Assembly (NCBI GenBank): GCA_943787295.1
Contig: CALSLW010000002.1
Span: forward strand, 1 to 64,000
Origin: an uncultured Flavobacteriaceae bacterium
Lineage (GTDB): Bacteria > Bacteroidota > Bacteroidia > Flavobacteriales > Flavobacteriaceae
Reading direction: 5' to 3'
DNA length: 64,000 nt
This document shows, piece by piece, positions 53,406-61,418 of this stretch. The notes beneath the pieces are model-generated. The model saw only the letters and a list, made by a program, of their open reading frames with translations. It made no database searches and was not told the origin of the DNA. Positions within the stretch are counted from its first letter, which is position 1. Every line of letters begins with the position of its first letter. The position numbers and the translations under genes were made by a program.

Positions 53406-54329
53406 CTAAGGCAATAGTGCGTCATTGTAATAAGCAACTTGACGTGTTATTTTACCTTCTGCATTAAAGGAATGACTAAAATGACAAAAAACTTTAATCA
53501 TTTTACCTGTCTTTTTACTTTTAAACCTAAAGGTCCACCATGAAATTGCTTCTGCCCCGCTGCCTTCATAATCTAAAAGGTCTGGATAGCCGTATTCGTC
53601 TATGCTAATCAAATCATATTTCGCTAAAGTTTGATCAAATCCTGCTCTGTTTTCTGCGATAGACATTGACGTACCTATAGGGGCATTGATATCAGAGAAA
53701 CGAGCGCCTTCTGTAAAAAAAGAATAGGCCTTGTCGTGGTCCCCCATTTCAAAATATGAAATCACTTTTCTCAAAGTTCTAATATTTTCATGGTCTTTAT
53801 ATATACTACCATTGCGAATTGTTTCAAAAGACAAACTGTATTTCTCCATTATACTCGTATTATAATTGATAATCATGGCAGCAATTTTATCCCCTGCTTT
53901 ATTTAAAATAAAGGAACGATCATAGGGCATCTCGATTTTAAAGCCATTGTTCTTATCGATCCCATGGAATATATCATAGGTGTAAATCCATGTGCCAGAA
54001 CGTTTATATTCTAATGCATCTGGATAAGACCCCCCTCTTTTGTTAATGGTATAATTCATCAAAGTACCTTTCCAATACTTGGCTTGATTAATCATATCCT
54101 GCTTTGTAGAAGACTTCCTGTCTTTGTTCATTCCTTCTCCATTATAGGCTTTGAAATCATCTGTCATCAGAGCGTTGAGTTGGGCTTCATCCGCTGCAAT
54201 AAAGGCTTTATTAAATTTTTCGACTAGGTCAATCCCGGGGTGTTGATCATAGATTTTACCGTTGGAATTTTTTTGTGCAGCTACACTTACTGATCCCGCA
54301 AGAAGCAGGATGTAATAAAGTTTTTTCAT
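53406..54329 (-). CDS. Secreted protein with two NTF2/SnoaL-like domains
   Basis: A 307-residue protein with a signal peptide ending SVSVAAQ and no lipobox. Two NTF2-like domains: about 30-165 (LVEKFNKAFIAADEAQLNAL, MTDDFKAYNG, IYTYDIFHGID) and about 185-307 (RKVISYFEMGDHDKAYSFF, TEGARFSDINAP, WWTFRFKSKKTGKMIKV). Similar folds are used by SnoaL cyclases and by many secreted proteins without known activity. No catalytic His-Asp pair could be assigned. It is another member of the NTF2-like group of this segment, separated from the others by the broken genes at 51.6-53.2 kb, and ends in a terminator. Confidence 0.72.
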   Translation of the reverse strand: MKKLYYILLLAGSVSVAAQKNSNGKIYDQHPGIDLVEKFNKAFIAADEAQLNALMTDDFKAYNGEGMNKDRKSSTKQDMINQAKYWKGTLMNYTINKRGGSYPDALEYKRSGTWIYTYDIFHGIDKNNGFKIEMPYDRSFILNKAGDKIAAMIINYNTSIMEKYSLSFETIRNGSIYKDHENIRTLRKVISYFEMGDHDKAYSFFTEGARFSDINAPIGTSMSIAENRAGFDQTLAKYDLISIDEYGYPDLLDYEGSGAEAISWWTFRFKSKKTGKMIKVFCHFSHSFNAEGKITRQVAYYNDALLP

Positions 54330-54463
54330 CTTAAATTAGTTTATAGTTGATTAAATTTATAAAAATCTAATCAGATCAAAAAATCTATCCGACAGAATAC
54401 AACGGTTTACTTCCTCTTTAAAAATTTAAGAATGAAAAATGTGAAAATGTTATATTGCAGCTT

Positions 54464-55147
54464 ATGAAATTGAGCACCCTAACCTTAAAACTCCTTTTGG
54501 TATTACTACTGATCGCTTGCCAATCAAAACCGTCGACAAGCTCTCCTTTAACTTATCTTGCTTTAGGAGACAGTTATACTATAGGTGAAAGCGTGACAGA
54601 CCGCCAGCGATGGCCCAACCAACTGGTCGAAGCACTCAATCAAAATGGAAAGCAATTTAATCCTGCAACCATTATTGCAAGAACAGGATGGACCACAGAT
54701 GAATTATCGACAGCAATGGATACTACAGAATTTGCACCCACCTATGATTATGTCTCCCTTTTGATAGGGGTCAACAATCAATACCGCGGAAGAAGTATCG
54801 AAAACTTTGAGACAGAATTTATTGAATTACTCGATCGCGCAATTGTCCTGGGAGATCAAAAAGGTGTAAACGTTTTTGTGCTCTCTATTCCAGACTGGGG
54901 CGTTATGCCTTTTGCCGAAGGGAGAAATAGAACACAAATCGCCCTAGAAATAGATCAATTTAACGCAGTAATTCAAACCACATGTCGCAATAAAAATATT
55001 GCCTTTTTTGACATCACTCCTATTTCCAGAGAAGCAGAGACTAATCCTATTCTCGTGGCTAAAGATGGTTTACACCCTAGCGGTGAAATGTATGCAAGAT
55101 GGGTTGACACTGTACTAGCATTTTTTAACACTACTGGGAATGAATAG
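54464..55147 (+). CDS. SGNH/GDSL-family lipoprotein hydrolase
   Basis: A lipoprotein of about 227 residues (lipobox LLLIAC, start at the ATG 54464). SGNH blocks: YLALGDSYTIGE (nucleophile Ser), IIARTGWTT, LLIGVNNQYRG (the Asn block) and DGLHPSGEMY (Asp and His). It overlaps the kynureninase start by 8 bp, so translation is coupled. The substrate is unknown; the coupling to a kynurenine enzyme may point to an ester or amide of a tryptophan metabolite, but this is speculation. The family is often a lipase/esterase. Confidence 0.88.
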   Translation: MKLSTLTLKLLLVLLLIACQSKPSTSSPLTYLALGDSYTIGESVTDRQRWPNQLVEALNQNGKQFNPATIIARTGWTTDELSTAMDTTEFAPTYDYVSLLIGVNNQYRGRSIENFETEFIELLDRAIVLGDQKGVNVFVLSIPDWGVMPFAEGRNRTQIALEIDQFNAVIQTTCRNKNIAFFDITPISREAETNPILVAKDGLHPSGEMYARWVDTVLAFFNTTGNE

Positions 55148-56405
55148 ACGTGAAATAGCACAAGATCTCGATAGAAAAGATCCTTTAAGCCATTTTAAAA
55201 AAGAGTTTTATCATCCCGAAAATGAAATTTATCTCGATGGGAATTCTTTGGGTAAACTTCCGTTAAAAGCCAAAGAAAAAATGACCATGGTAATGCAAGA
55301 GCAATGGGGAAAGCATTTGATTAGAAGTTGGAACGAACATTGGTTAGATTTACCTAAACGCCTTGCGTCAAAACTAGCCCAATTGTTAAACGCAAAAGAC
55401 CATGAAATACTTGTAGGCGAATCTACTTCGGTCAATCTATACAAGGTCGCCCAGGCTTTGATTCAATCTGGGCATTACCCCAAACAATTCCTTAGCGATG
55501 CGCTTAATTTTCCAACCGATAATTATATCCTCGAGGGGATTTGCCGTGAAAACGCTTTGGCGAAGCCTATTTACATTCACTACTCCACTGATTTAAAAGC
55601 AGATCTAAACCTACTAAAGAACCAAATATCGGCACATCCCGGGGTAGTTTGCTTGAGTTTAGTGAGCTATAAAAGTGCTTATTATTATCCTATGAAGGCG
55701 CTCAATCTTCACGCCAAAGAAAACAATAGCATCATCATTTGGGATTTGAGCCATGCGGTAGGTGCTGTAGCAATCGACCTTAAAGAAACCCAAACTTTAG
55801 TGGCGATTGGATGCACTTATAAATACCTCAACGGTGGACCTGGTTCGCCGGCTTTTATGTATATAGAAGAAACTTTAATACCTGATCTTTTAAGCCCAAT
55901 TCAGGGCTGGTTTGGTCACGCTAAACCCTTTGATTTTTCACAAGATTATCTTCCTGCGGCTGGGATCGAAAAATTTGATGCGGGTACTCCCACAGTCTTA
56001 TCGCTTGCCGCAATGGAAGCAGGGATCGATATTACTTTAGCCGCAGGGATTAAAAATATTAGAGCAAAAAGCATCACCCTAACTAACGCACTAATTAAGG
56101 AAATAGAAACTCAACTCACCCCTTTAGGATACTCGCTTGAAAGCCCTAAAGAAGCGATTGAACGTGGGTCTCATGTTACCATTTCACATCATGAGTCCTG
56201 GCGTATTTGTCAATGCTTATTGCATGGAAATGAAAAAAGGCCAAAAATCATTCCTGACTTTCGACCTCCTCATTATATACGTTTAGGGATTGCCCCTTTA
56301 TATATTGGTCATGATGATCTGTGGCTTACAGTAGAACGATTAAAAGAAATCGTTCTTGAAAAAGAGTATGAACACTATAGTCAAATTAGACCCACGGTAA
56401 CCTAG
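55140..56405 (+). CDS. kynU: Kynureninase
   Basis: A 421-residue PLP-dependent enzyme that cleaves kynurenine (or 3-hydroxykynurenine) to anthranilate (or 3-hydroxyanthranilate) and alanine, part of tryptophan degradation or NAD synthesis. The fold-type I features are clear: IYLDGNSLGKLP at the N-terminus, FPTDNYILEG, IIIWDLSHAVGAVAIDL (PLP pyridine Asp), and GCTYKYLNGGPGSPAFMYI with the Schiff-base Lys, then GWFGHAKPF. The length matches the family. It overlaps the SGNH lipoprotein gene by 8 bp and the convergent Spy-like gene by 4 bp. No kynurenine monooxygenase or formamidase is in the window. Confidence 0.95.
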   Translation: MNRREIAQDLDRKDPLSHFKKEFYHPENEIYLDGNSLGKLPLKAKEKMTMVMQEQWGKHLIRSWNEHWLDLPKRLASKLAQLLNAKDHEILVGESTSVNLYKVAQALIQSGHYPKQFLSDALNFPTDNYILEGICRENALAKPIYIHYSTDLKADLNLLKNQISAHPGVVCLSLVSYKSAYYYPMKALNLHAKENNSIIIWDLSHAVGAVAIDLKETQTLVAIGCTYKYLNGGPGSPAFMYIEETLIPDLLSPIQGWFGHAKPFDFSQDYLPAAGIEKFDAGTPTVLSLAAMEAGIDITLAAGIKNIRAKSITLTNALIKEIETQLTPLGYSLESPKEAIERGSHVTISHHESWRICQCLLHGNEKRPKIIPDFRPPHYIRLGIAPLYIGHDDLWLTVERLKEIVLEKEYEHYSQIRPTVT

Positions 56406-56902
56406 CGTATTTCTTGGTCCCCATTTTTAATCGGCTCAGGTTGTTCTGGGGGTGCTGGGGGTGCTGGTGCAAAAGGCTCTTCTATCCCTTTATGACCATG
56501 CTTTCTTTTATGTTTATGTCTTTTCTTTATTTTATCTTTTTGATCTTTTGAAAGACTTTTATGGTATGCTCCGCGGGATTGATGTACTCCTTCTCGCATT
56601 ACACGGTATAAGGATCTTTGCGCTTCGGTTAAAGAGGCTACAAAGGCTTTTCTGCGTTCTCGCTTTTCCATAGAGTCGTTCTTTAAAATAGCGCTTTGCG
56701 CTTCGGTTAAAGAGGCTTTAAAATCTGCCCTTAAACTCTTGATAATCTCACGACGTTCTTTCAATAAAGCTTTTTGCTCTTGTGAAAGACTTTCTAAGCG
56801 TTCAAGTTTAGGATTGTTTTCTATTGTAGTCTCTTGCGCTTTGACATACAAAGCGAAGAAGAGTATTAAAAGGGACAAAAAAGGTGTTTTAAGTGTTTTC
56901 AT
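56402..56902 (-). CDS. Spy/LTXXQ-like periplasmic protein
   Basis: A 166-residue exported protein (signal peptide MKTLKTPFLSLLILFFALYVKA). It has two copies of an LTEAQ helix motif (SLTEAQSAILKN, ASLTEAQRSLYRV) and a third LSKDQKDK, as in Spy/CpxP/CnrX-type helical chaperone or metal-sensor proteins. It ends with a very basic, His-rich stretch (KKRHKHKRKHGHKG) and a proline-rich tail. It lies downstream of the ECF sigma and anti-sigma genes, a common arrangement for envelope-stress or metal sensing. The His-rich stretch may bind metal ions; inferred. Confidence 0.78.
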   Translation of the reverse strand: MKTLKTPFLSLLILFFALYVKAQETTIENNPKLERLESLSQEQKALLKERREIIKSLRADFKASLTEAQSAILKNDSMEKRERRKAFVASLTEAQRSLYRVMREGVHQSRGAYHKSLSKDQKDKIKKRHKHKRKHGHKGIEEPFAPAPPAPPEQPEPIKNGDQEIR

Positions 56903-56944
56903 TTTTAAGACTATAGTTTTAGACCATCAAAAGCAAAGAAAGTT

Positions 56945-57301
56945 TTAATTCAGTGCTAAATCATTTTCAAAATTATCTAACAATGCATCTTGAATCGCTT
57001 GATCCAATTCTTCTTCTTCTAACAAAAGTGTTTCCATCAAAAGGGAGGTAACAAAAACATCTTCTTCAACTCCACCGGTTTCCACAGCGGCAGTATCATT
57101 TATTTGCGTTAAAAAGAAAATGAACAATAAAGAAGCGGCAATTCCACTTAGGGCTACCCATGGGGAACTAAACCTTACTTTTCTAGACGCATTTGTTTCT
57201 GCTTCAATCATTTGAAGAATCTTGTTTTTACTTTCTTCTGAATGATTTTCTGGTGTATTAAACCCTAAATCATTTGGTGTAACCTTCATTTTACTACTCA
57301 T
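56945..57301 (-). CDS. Small transmembrane protein, likely anti-sigma factor
   Basis: A 118-residue protein with one membrane segment (about 48-65, PWVALSGIAASLLFIFFL), a cytoplasmic N-terminus of about 45 residues, and an acidic periplasmic C-terminus (about 75-118, many Glu/Asp). It starts 1 bp after the sigma factor stop and is followed by the Spy-like gene. Size, topology and position fit a short anti-sigma factor, but the zinc-binding motif of classic ones is not present. Family not otherwise recognised. Confidence 0.75.
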   Translation of the reverse strand: MSSKMKVTPNDLGFNTPENHSEESKNKILQMIEAETNASRKVRFSSPWVALSGIAASLLFIFFLTQINDTAAVETGGVEEDVFVTSLLMETLLLEEEELDQAIQDALLDNFENDLALN

Positions 57302-57302
57302 C

Positions 57303-57845
57303 TTATACGTTTTTTTCTAACTGTTGTTTAAGCTTTTTTTCCGCTTTATAATAAAGGGTTTTTACAGAGTTTTCGTTTGTATCGATCATTGTTGCTATTT
57401 GAGAAAACTTTAATGCGTCAAAGTATTTTAAACCAAAAATGTGACGCTCGTTTTCTTTGAGTGTGGCAAGGGCTTGATGTAAAGCCAACTCTCCTTTATC
57501 CCCATTAAAATGACTGTCTGCTTTTAAACTTTCTAAATAGCTATTATCGACATCATCTAAACGGTAATGCTGCTTCTTTTGTTTTAAAAAACGCATGCAC
57601 TCATTATAGGCAATACGAAACATCCAGGTGTCAATTTTACTCTCTCCTTTAAATCCTGGCAGTCCCTTATGAATCTTTAACCAGGTGTTTTGTAAAACAT
57701 CTTGCGCGTCGTCATGCACCAAAACGATTTTACGGATCATCCAATACAAGCTATCGTGATGCGCTTCTAGTAAGGCATTAAAATCTGTCGTTATTGGTAT
57801 ACTCATCGTATTATCTTGACCATAAGAGGATAAAACAATTTCCAT
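57303..57845 (-). CDS. ECF RNA polymerase sigma factor
   Basis: A 180-residue sigma-70-family regulator (167 residues if the ATG at 57806 is used; both starts are possible, the inner one gives the usual length before region 2). Region 2 is LYWMIRKIVLVHDDAQDVLQ to TWMFRIAYNECMRFL, and region 4 is LKENERHIFGLKYFDALKFS, then QIATMIDTNENSVKTLYYKA. It is the first gene of a three-gene set sigma, anti-sigma, Spy-like, with one and 42 bp between. The set probably responds to envelope or metal stress. Confidence 0.93.
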   Translation of the reverse strand: MEIVLSSYGQDNTMSIPITTDFNALLEAHHDSLYWMIRKIVLVHDDAQDVLQNTWLKIHKGLPGFKGESKIDTWMFRIAYNECMRFLKQKKQHYRLDDVDNSYLESLKADSHFNGDKGELALHQALATLKENERHIFGLKYFDALKFSQIATMIDTNENSVKTLYYKAEKKLKQQLEKNV

Positions 57846-57923
57846 ACAGTAAGACCCACAAAAGGTTAAAAAGTTTTAATGTAAAACGTCAATTAATAAT
57901 TTTACACTTCAAAAAACAAATTT

Positions 57924-59105
57924 CTATACTACCTCAAAAAGACCAGCAGCGCCCATACCTCCTCCTACACACATGGTAGAAACAACATATTTTGCACCGC
58001 GGCGTTTTCCTTCAATCAAAGCATGAGCAACCATACGTGCACCAGACATACCATAAGGGTGCCCGATAGAGATTGCCCCACCATTGACATTCATTAATTC
58101 GTTAGGAATACCTAAATGATCACGGCAGTAGAGCACTTGCACGGCAAAAGCTTCGTTGAGTTCCCACAGGCCGATATCGTCCATTTTAAGTCCATTGGCT
58201 TTTAACAACTTTGGAATAGCATAAATAGGACCTATTCCCATCTCGTCTGGTTCGCAACCTGCAACTGCGATTCCTCTATAAATTCCTAGCGGAGTTACAT
58301 TGTGTTTAGCAGCAATACTAGCTTCCATCAAAACACTTGCCGATGCTCCATCTGATAATTGACTGGCATTCCCTGCAGTGATACAACCGTTCTCAATGAC
58401 TGGATTCAAACCCGCTAATCCTTCTAGTTGTGTACTGGGACGATTTCCCTGATCTTTCTCTAAAGTAAAATCGTGGAAACTAATCTCTTTTGTTTCTCGA
58501 TCCATCACCCCCATATTAGTTGCTGTAGAGATAATTTCATCATCAAACTTTCCGGTTTCTTGGGCAGCAGCTGTTCTTTGTTGGCTTTGTAATGCATATT
58601 CATCTTGCGCTTCGCGCGAAATGTTATAGCGCTTTGCCACTACCTCTGCAGTTTGAAGCATGGGCATATAGATATGTTTATGTTGGGCAACCAATGCTTT
58701 ATCGACCATGCGATGGGTATTCATATGTTCGTTTTGAACCAGACTAATCGACTCAACTCCTCCCCCGATTACAACATTCATACCATCGCTTTGGATTTGT
58801 TTTGCTGCAGTAGCGATGGCCATCATTCCAGAAGAACACTGGCGGTCAATACTCATTCCGCTAACGGTTGCGGGTAAGCCGCCAGACAATGCTGCCATAC
58901 GACCGATATTCCCTCCAGTTGTACCCTGTTGTAGGGCAGCACCCATGATAACATCATCTACTTTTTCTGGATCTATCCCTGCGCGTTTTACGGCTTCTCT
59001 TACGGCAATTCCAGCCAAGGCTGGTGCAGTTGTATTGTTATAGGCACCACGATATGCTTTTCCTATTGGAGTACGTGCTGTAGAGACGATTAGTGCTTCT
59101 CTCAT
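57924..59105 (-). CDS. Acetyl-CoA C-acyltransferase (thiolase)
   Basis: A thiolase of about 393 residues; the ATG at 59105 ([13 protein letters not shown]) is the usual start, the longer frame adds 13 residues. It forms or cleaves beta-ketoacyl-CoA in fatty acid degradation. Catalytic residues: nucleophile Cys in DRQCSSGMM, His in [14 protein letters not shown] and Cys in [17 protein letters not shown] is also typical. It stands alone on the minus strand, with no adjacent enoyl-CoA hydratase gene, and 430 bp from the divergent acyl-CoA ligase, so both may be fatty acid genes. Confidence 0.94.
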   Translation of the reverse strand: MREALIVSTARTPIGKAYRGAYNNTTAPALAGIAVREAVKRAGIDPEKVDDVIMGAALQQGTTGGNIGRMAALSGGLPATVSGMSIDRQCSSGMMAIATAAKQIQSDGMNVVIGGGVESISLVQNEHMNTHRMVDKALVAQHKHIYMPMLQTAEVVAKRYNISREAQDEYALQSQQRTAAAQETGKFDDEIISTATNMGVMDRETKEISFHDFTLEKDQGNRPSTQLEGLAGLNPVIENGCITAGNASQLSDGASASVLMEASIAAKHNVTPLGIYRGIAVAGCEPDEMGIGPIYAIPKLLKANGLKMDDIGLWELNEAFAVQVLYCRDHLGIPNELMNVNGGAISIGHPYGMSGARMVAHALIEGKRRGAKYVVSTMCVGGGMGAAGLFEVV

Positions 59106-59535
59106 ATTTTTAGAATTATAATTAGTAATAGAGTTGTCGCACAAATTAAGCGAATTATTTCAATTTAGCCTTTCTTTTATTTTGATTGTTTATTGACATC
59201 AAAACCGACAACAATAACCATACTCCATTTAACTTTGGCTACATCCAAATTGCTAGATGGGGATGATAACACATCAAGCTCTCCAGAAAAATTAAAGTAT
59301 TTAATGTGCTTAAGTTTTTTCTTTAAGAAGAATACAACATCTCGACTTGAATGATTTTAATTTTAAAGGCAGCAAATTGCTGCCAAAGAAACTCGCAAAC
59401 CAGCAAATTCTCAGATAATGGTCTTAGAAAAAAATAGATTTGTATATTTAATTGCTTCAAATTGAGAATAACTTGATAAATCTTTCCTTTTTTGCAGGAT
59501 TCTATAATTTGACTTTAAACTAAAATTTTACAATA
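59106..59535. other. Intergenic region between thiolase and acyl-CoA ligase
   Basis: No gene with a start is visible. A minus-strand frame of about 45 residues (LKHIKYFNFSGELDVLSSPS, then WSMVIVVGFDVNKQSK*) has protein-like composition and may be a tail remnant. The perfect inverted repeat ggcagcaa-a-ttgctgcc at 59368-59384 lies midway and could be a regulator site for the divergent genes. Confidence 0.35.
59368..59384. promoter_or_regulatory. Perfect palindrome between divergent fatty acid genes
   Basis: A 17-base perfect inverted repeat (8-base arms, one-base centre). It stands about 150 bp upstream of the acyl-CoA ligase start and 265 bp from the thiolase start. A TetR-type or similar regulator site is possible; no matching copy was seen elsewhere. 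Confidence 0.35.
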
Positions 59536-61221
59536 ATGAGTAACACTTCTAACGATAAGCTTTTTGATTTTAAATTTTATGAGTGGGAAAAACGCTTTAA
59601 AGACAAGCCTTTCCTAAGACAACCTTTTGGCGATAGCTGGGAAGAATACAGCTGGGGCGAAGTGGGTCAAATGGCCCGTAAACTTGCAACAGGATTAAAG
59701 TCTTTAGGTTTACGCGAGAATGCACATATTGGTTTAATCTCAAAAAATTGTCGCGAATGGATTATTGCAGATTTAGCCATCGTTATGGCGGGATATATTA
59801 GTGTCCCCTTCTTCCCTACCCTAAACGCAAAAGAGATCAATACTCTTCTCACCTTTGGAGATGTTGATTTACTTTTTGCTGGAAAAGTAGAAGATTGGGA
59901 AGAACAGAAAGAAGGAGTTCCAGAAGGGATGCCGATTATCTCTTTTCCACACTATAAGGGGTATTCAAAAATCACAGAAGGTCATCAATGGTTTGATTTT
60001 ATTGATAAATACGAGCCCTTACAAACGCCTCATCAACATAAATTGAGTGATACTTGGACCATTATTTTCACCTCTGGAACAACAGGGAATCCAAAAGGAG
60101 TTGTTTTAGATTATTTAGCCAATTCTAAAACCGCTGTCCTTACCCTTGAATCGAATCCTTTAAAGGTAGACTTTGATGGTGAAAATGACTTTTTCTCCTA
60201 TCTCCCCTTAAATCACATCGCTGAAAGAATTGTGGTTGAATATGCTGTTTTCCGCTTTGGAGGAACGATTTCTTTTGCAGAGAGTCTAGACACTTTTGCG
60301 CAAAATCTTCAAGACACCCAACCCACAGTATTCTTTGCTGTCCCGCGTATATGGACAAAATTTCAAACCGGTATTCTGGCAAAAATTCCGCAAGAAAAGC
60401 TCAATAAACTATTAAAAATACCTATCCTTTCAACTTTACTTAAACGCAAATTCAAAAAAGCATTAGGACTGGGACGTGCAAGAGCAATTGTCTCTGGAGC
60501 TGCACCAATGTTAGAGAGCCAACGCACTTGGTTTAGAAAAATTGGGATCGGGATAACAAATGGCTATGGAATGACTGAAAACTGTGCCATCACAACACAG
60601 TTAGACGCTCGTATATCAAACAAACCAGGATCTGTGGGAATTCCTCAACCAGAAGTCAATATCAAAACTGATCCAGAAAGTGGAGAAATCTTGATGCAAG
60701 GCCCCTTTATGATGAAAGGCTATTACAAACAACCTGAATTAACAAACGAAGTAATCAAGAACGGTTGGTTGCATACCGGTGACCAAGGTTATATTGATGA
60801 TGACGGCTTTTTATTCATCACTGGACGGGTTAAAGACATGTTTAAAACATCAAAAGGAAAATATATTGAACCCTTGTTACTAGAGGCGTATTTTGCTGAT
60901 ATTGTAGAATTAGAACAAATCTGTGTTGCTGGTTTAGGTTTACCACAACCTATTCTTTTAGGCGTAGCCTCTGAAGTAGGAAAAGCCAAAGGAAACGATG
61001 CTCTGGAAGCAATGTTAGCTAATCGTCTTGACGAAGTTAACGCACAATTGTCTGGGTATAAAAAGATTGCTACAATTATTGTCACAAAAGACGAATGGAC
61101 CGTGGACAATGGATTGACAACTCCTACCTTGAAAATAAAGCGTAATCAAGTGGATAAAAAGTATCAAACAAATTTTCAAGATTGGTATGCGAGCGATCAA
61201 AAAGTCATTTTTGAGGCCTAA
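59536..61221 (+). CDS. Long-chain acyl-CoA synthetase (AMP-binding)
   Basis: A 561-residue adenylate-forming enzyme that activates fatty acids with ATP and CoA. Motifs: IIFTSGTTGNPKGVV (P-loop, about 176-190), NGYGMTENCAITT (A5), GWLHTGDQGYIDDDGF (A7-A8, about 414-429), and the later Lys in LKIKRNQVDKKY. It is somewhat shorter than typical FadD at the N-terminus but complete. It is divergent from the thiolase. The next gene on the strand is a TonB-dependent receptor, 197 bp downstream. Confidence 0.94.
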   Translation: MSNTSNDKLFDFKFYEWEKRFKDKPFLRQPFGDSWEEYSWGEVGQMARKLATGLKSLGLRENAHIGLISKNCREWIIADLAIVMAGYISVPFFPTLNAKEINTLLTFGDVDLLFAGKVEDWEEQKEGVPEGMPIISFPHYKGYSKITEGHQWFDFIDKYEPLQTPHQHKLSDTWTIIFTSGTTGNPKGVVLDYLANSKTAVLTLESNPLKVDFDGENDFFSYLPLNHIAERIVVEYAVFRFGGTISFAESLDTFAQNLQDTQPTVFFAVPRIWTKFQTGILAKIPQEKLNKLLKIPILSTLLKRKFKKALGLGRARAIVSGAAPMLESQRTWFRKIGIGITNGYGMTENCAITTQLDARISNKPGSVGIPQPEVNIKTDPESGEILMQGPFMMKGYYKQPELTNEVIKNGWLHTGDQGYIDDDGFLFITGRVKDMFKTSKGKYIEPLLLEAYFADIVELEQICVAGLGLPQPILLGVASEVGKAKGNDALEAMLANRLDEVNAQLSGYKKIATIIVTKDEWTVDNGLTTPTLKIKRNQVDKKYQTNFQDWYASDQKVIFEA

Positions 61222-61344
61222 TTTTTTTTTAAATTTAAATCTGCAAACCGTTTAGATTCGCAAAAAAATAGACAACTTACTTCCATAAACTAAAAACTTA
61301 TTTATCTTTAGTGATGGGAATAATTCATCCCAACAAAAAACACC

Positions 61345-61384
61345 CCCCAAACTCCTACCTATAACATAGTCTGCTTGGGGTTTT
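61345..61384 (+). terminator. Hairpin between acyl-CoA ligase and TonB-dependent receptor
   Basis: Arms ccccaa (61345-61350) and ttgggg (61375-61380) with a 24-base loop, then tttt. It may end the ligase transcript or act as a leader structure; the stem is short, so it is a weak call. Confidence 0.45.
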
Positions 61385-61418
61385 GTAAACCAGTAATTTT
61401 ATTATAAATCAAGCAATT

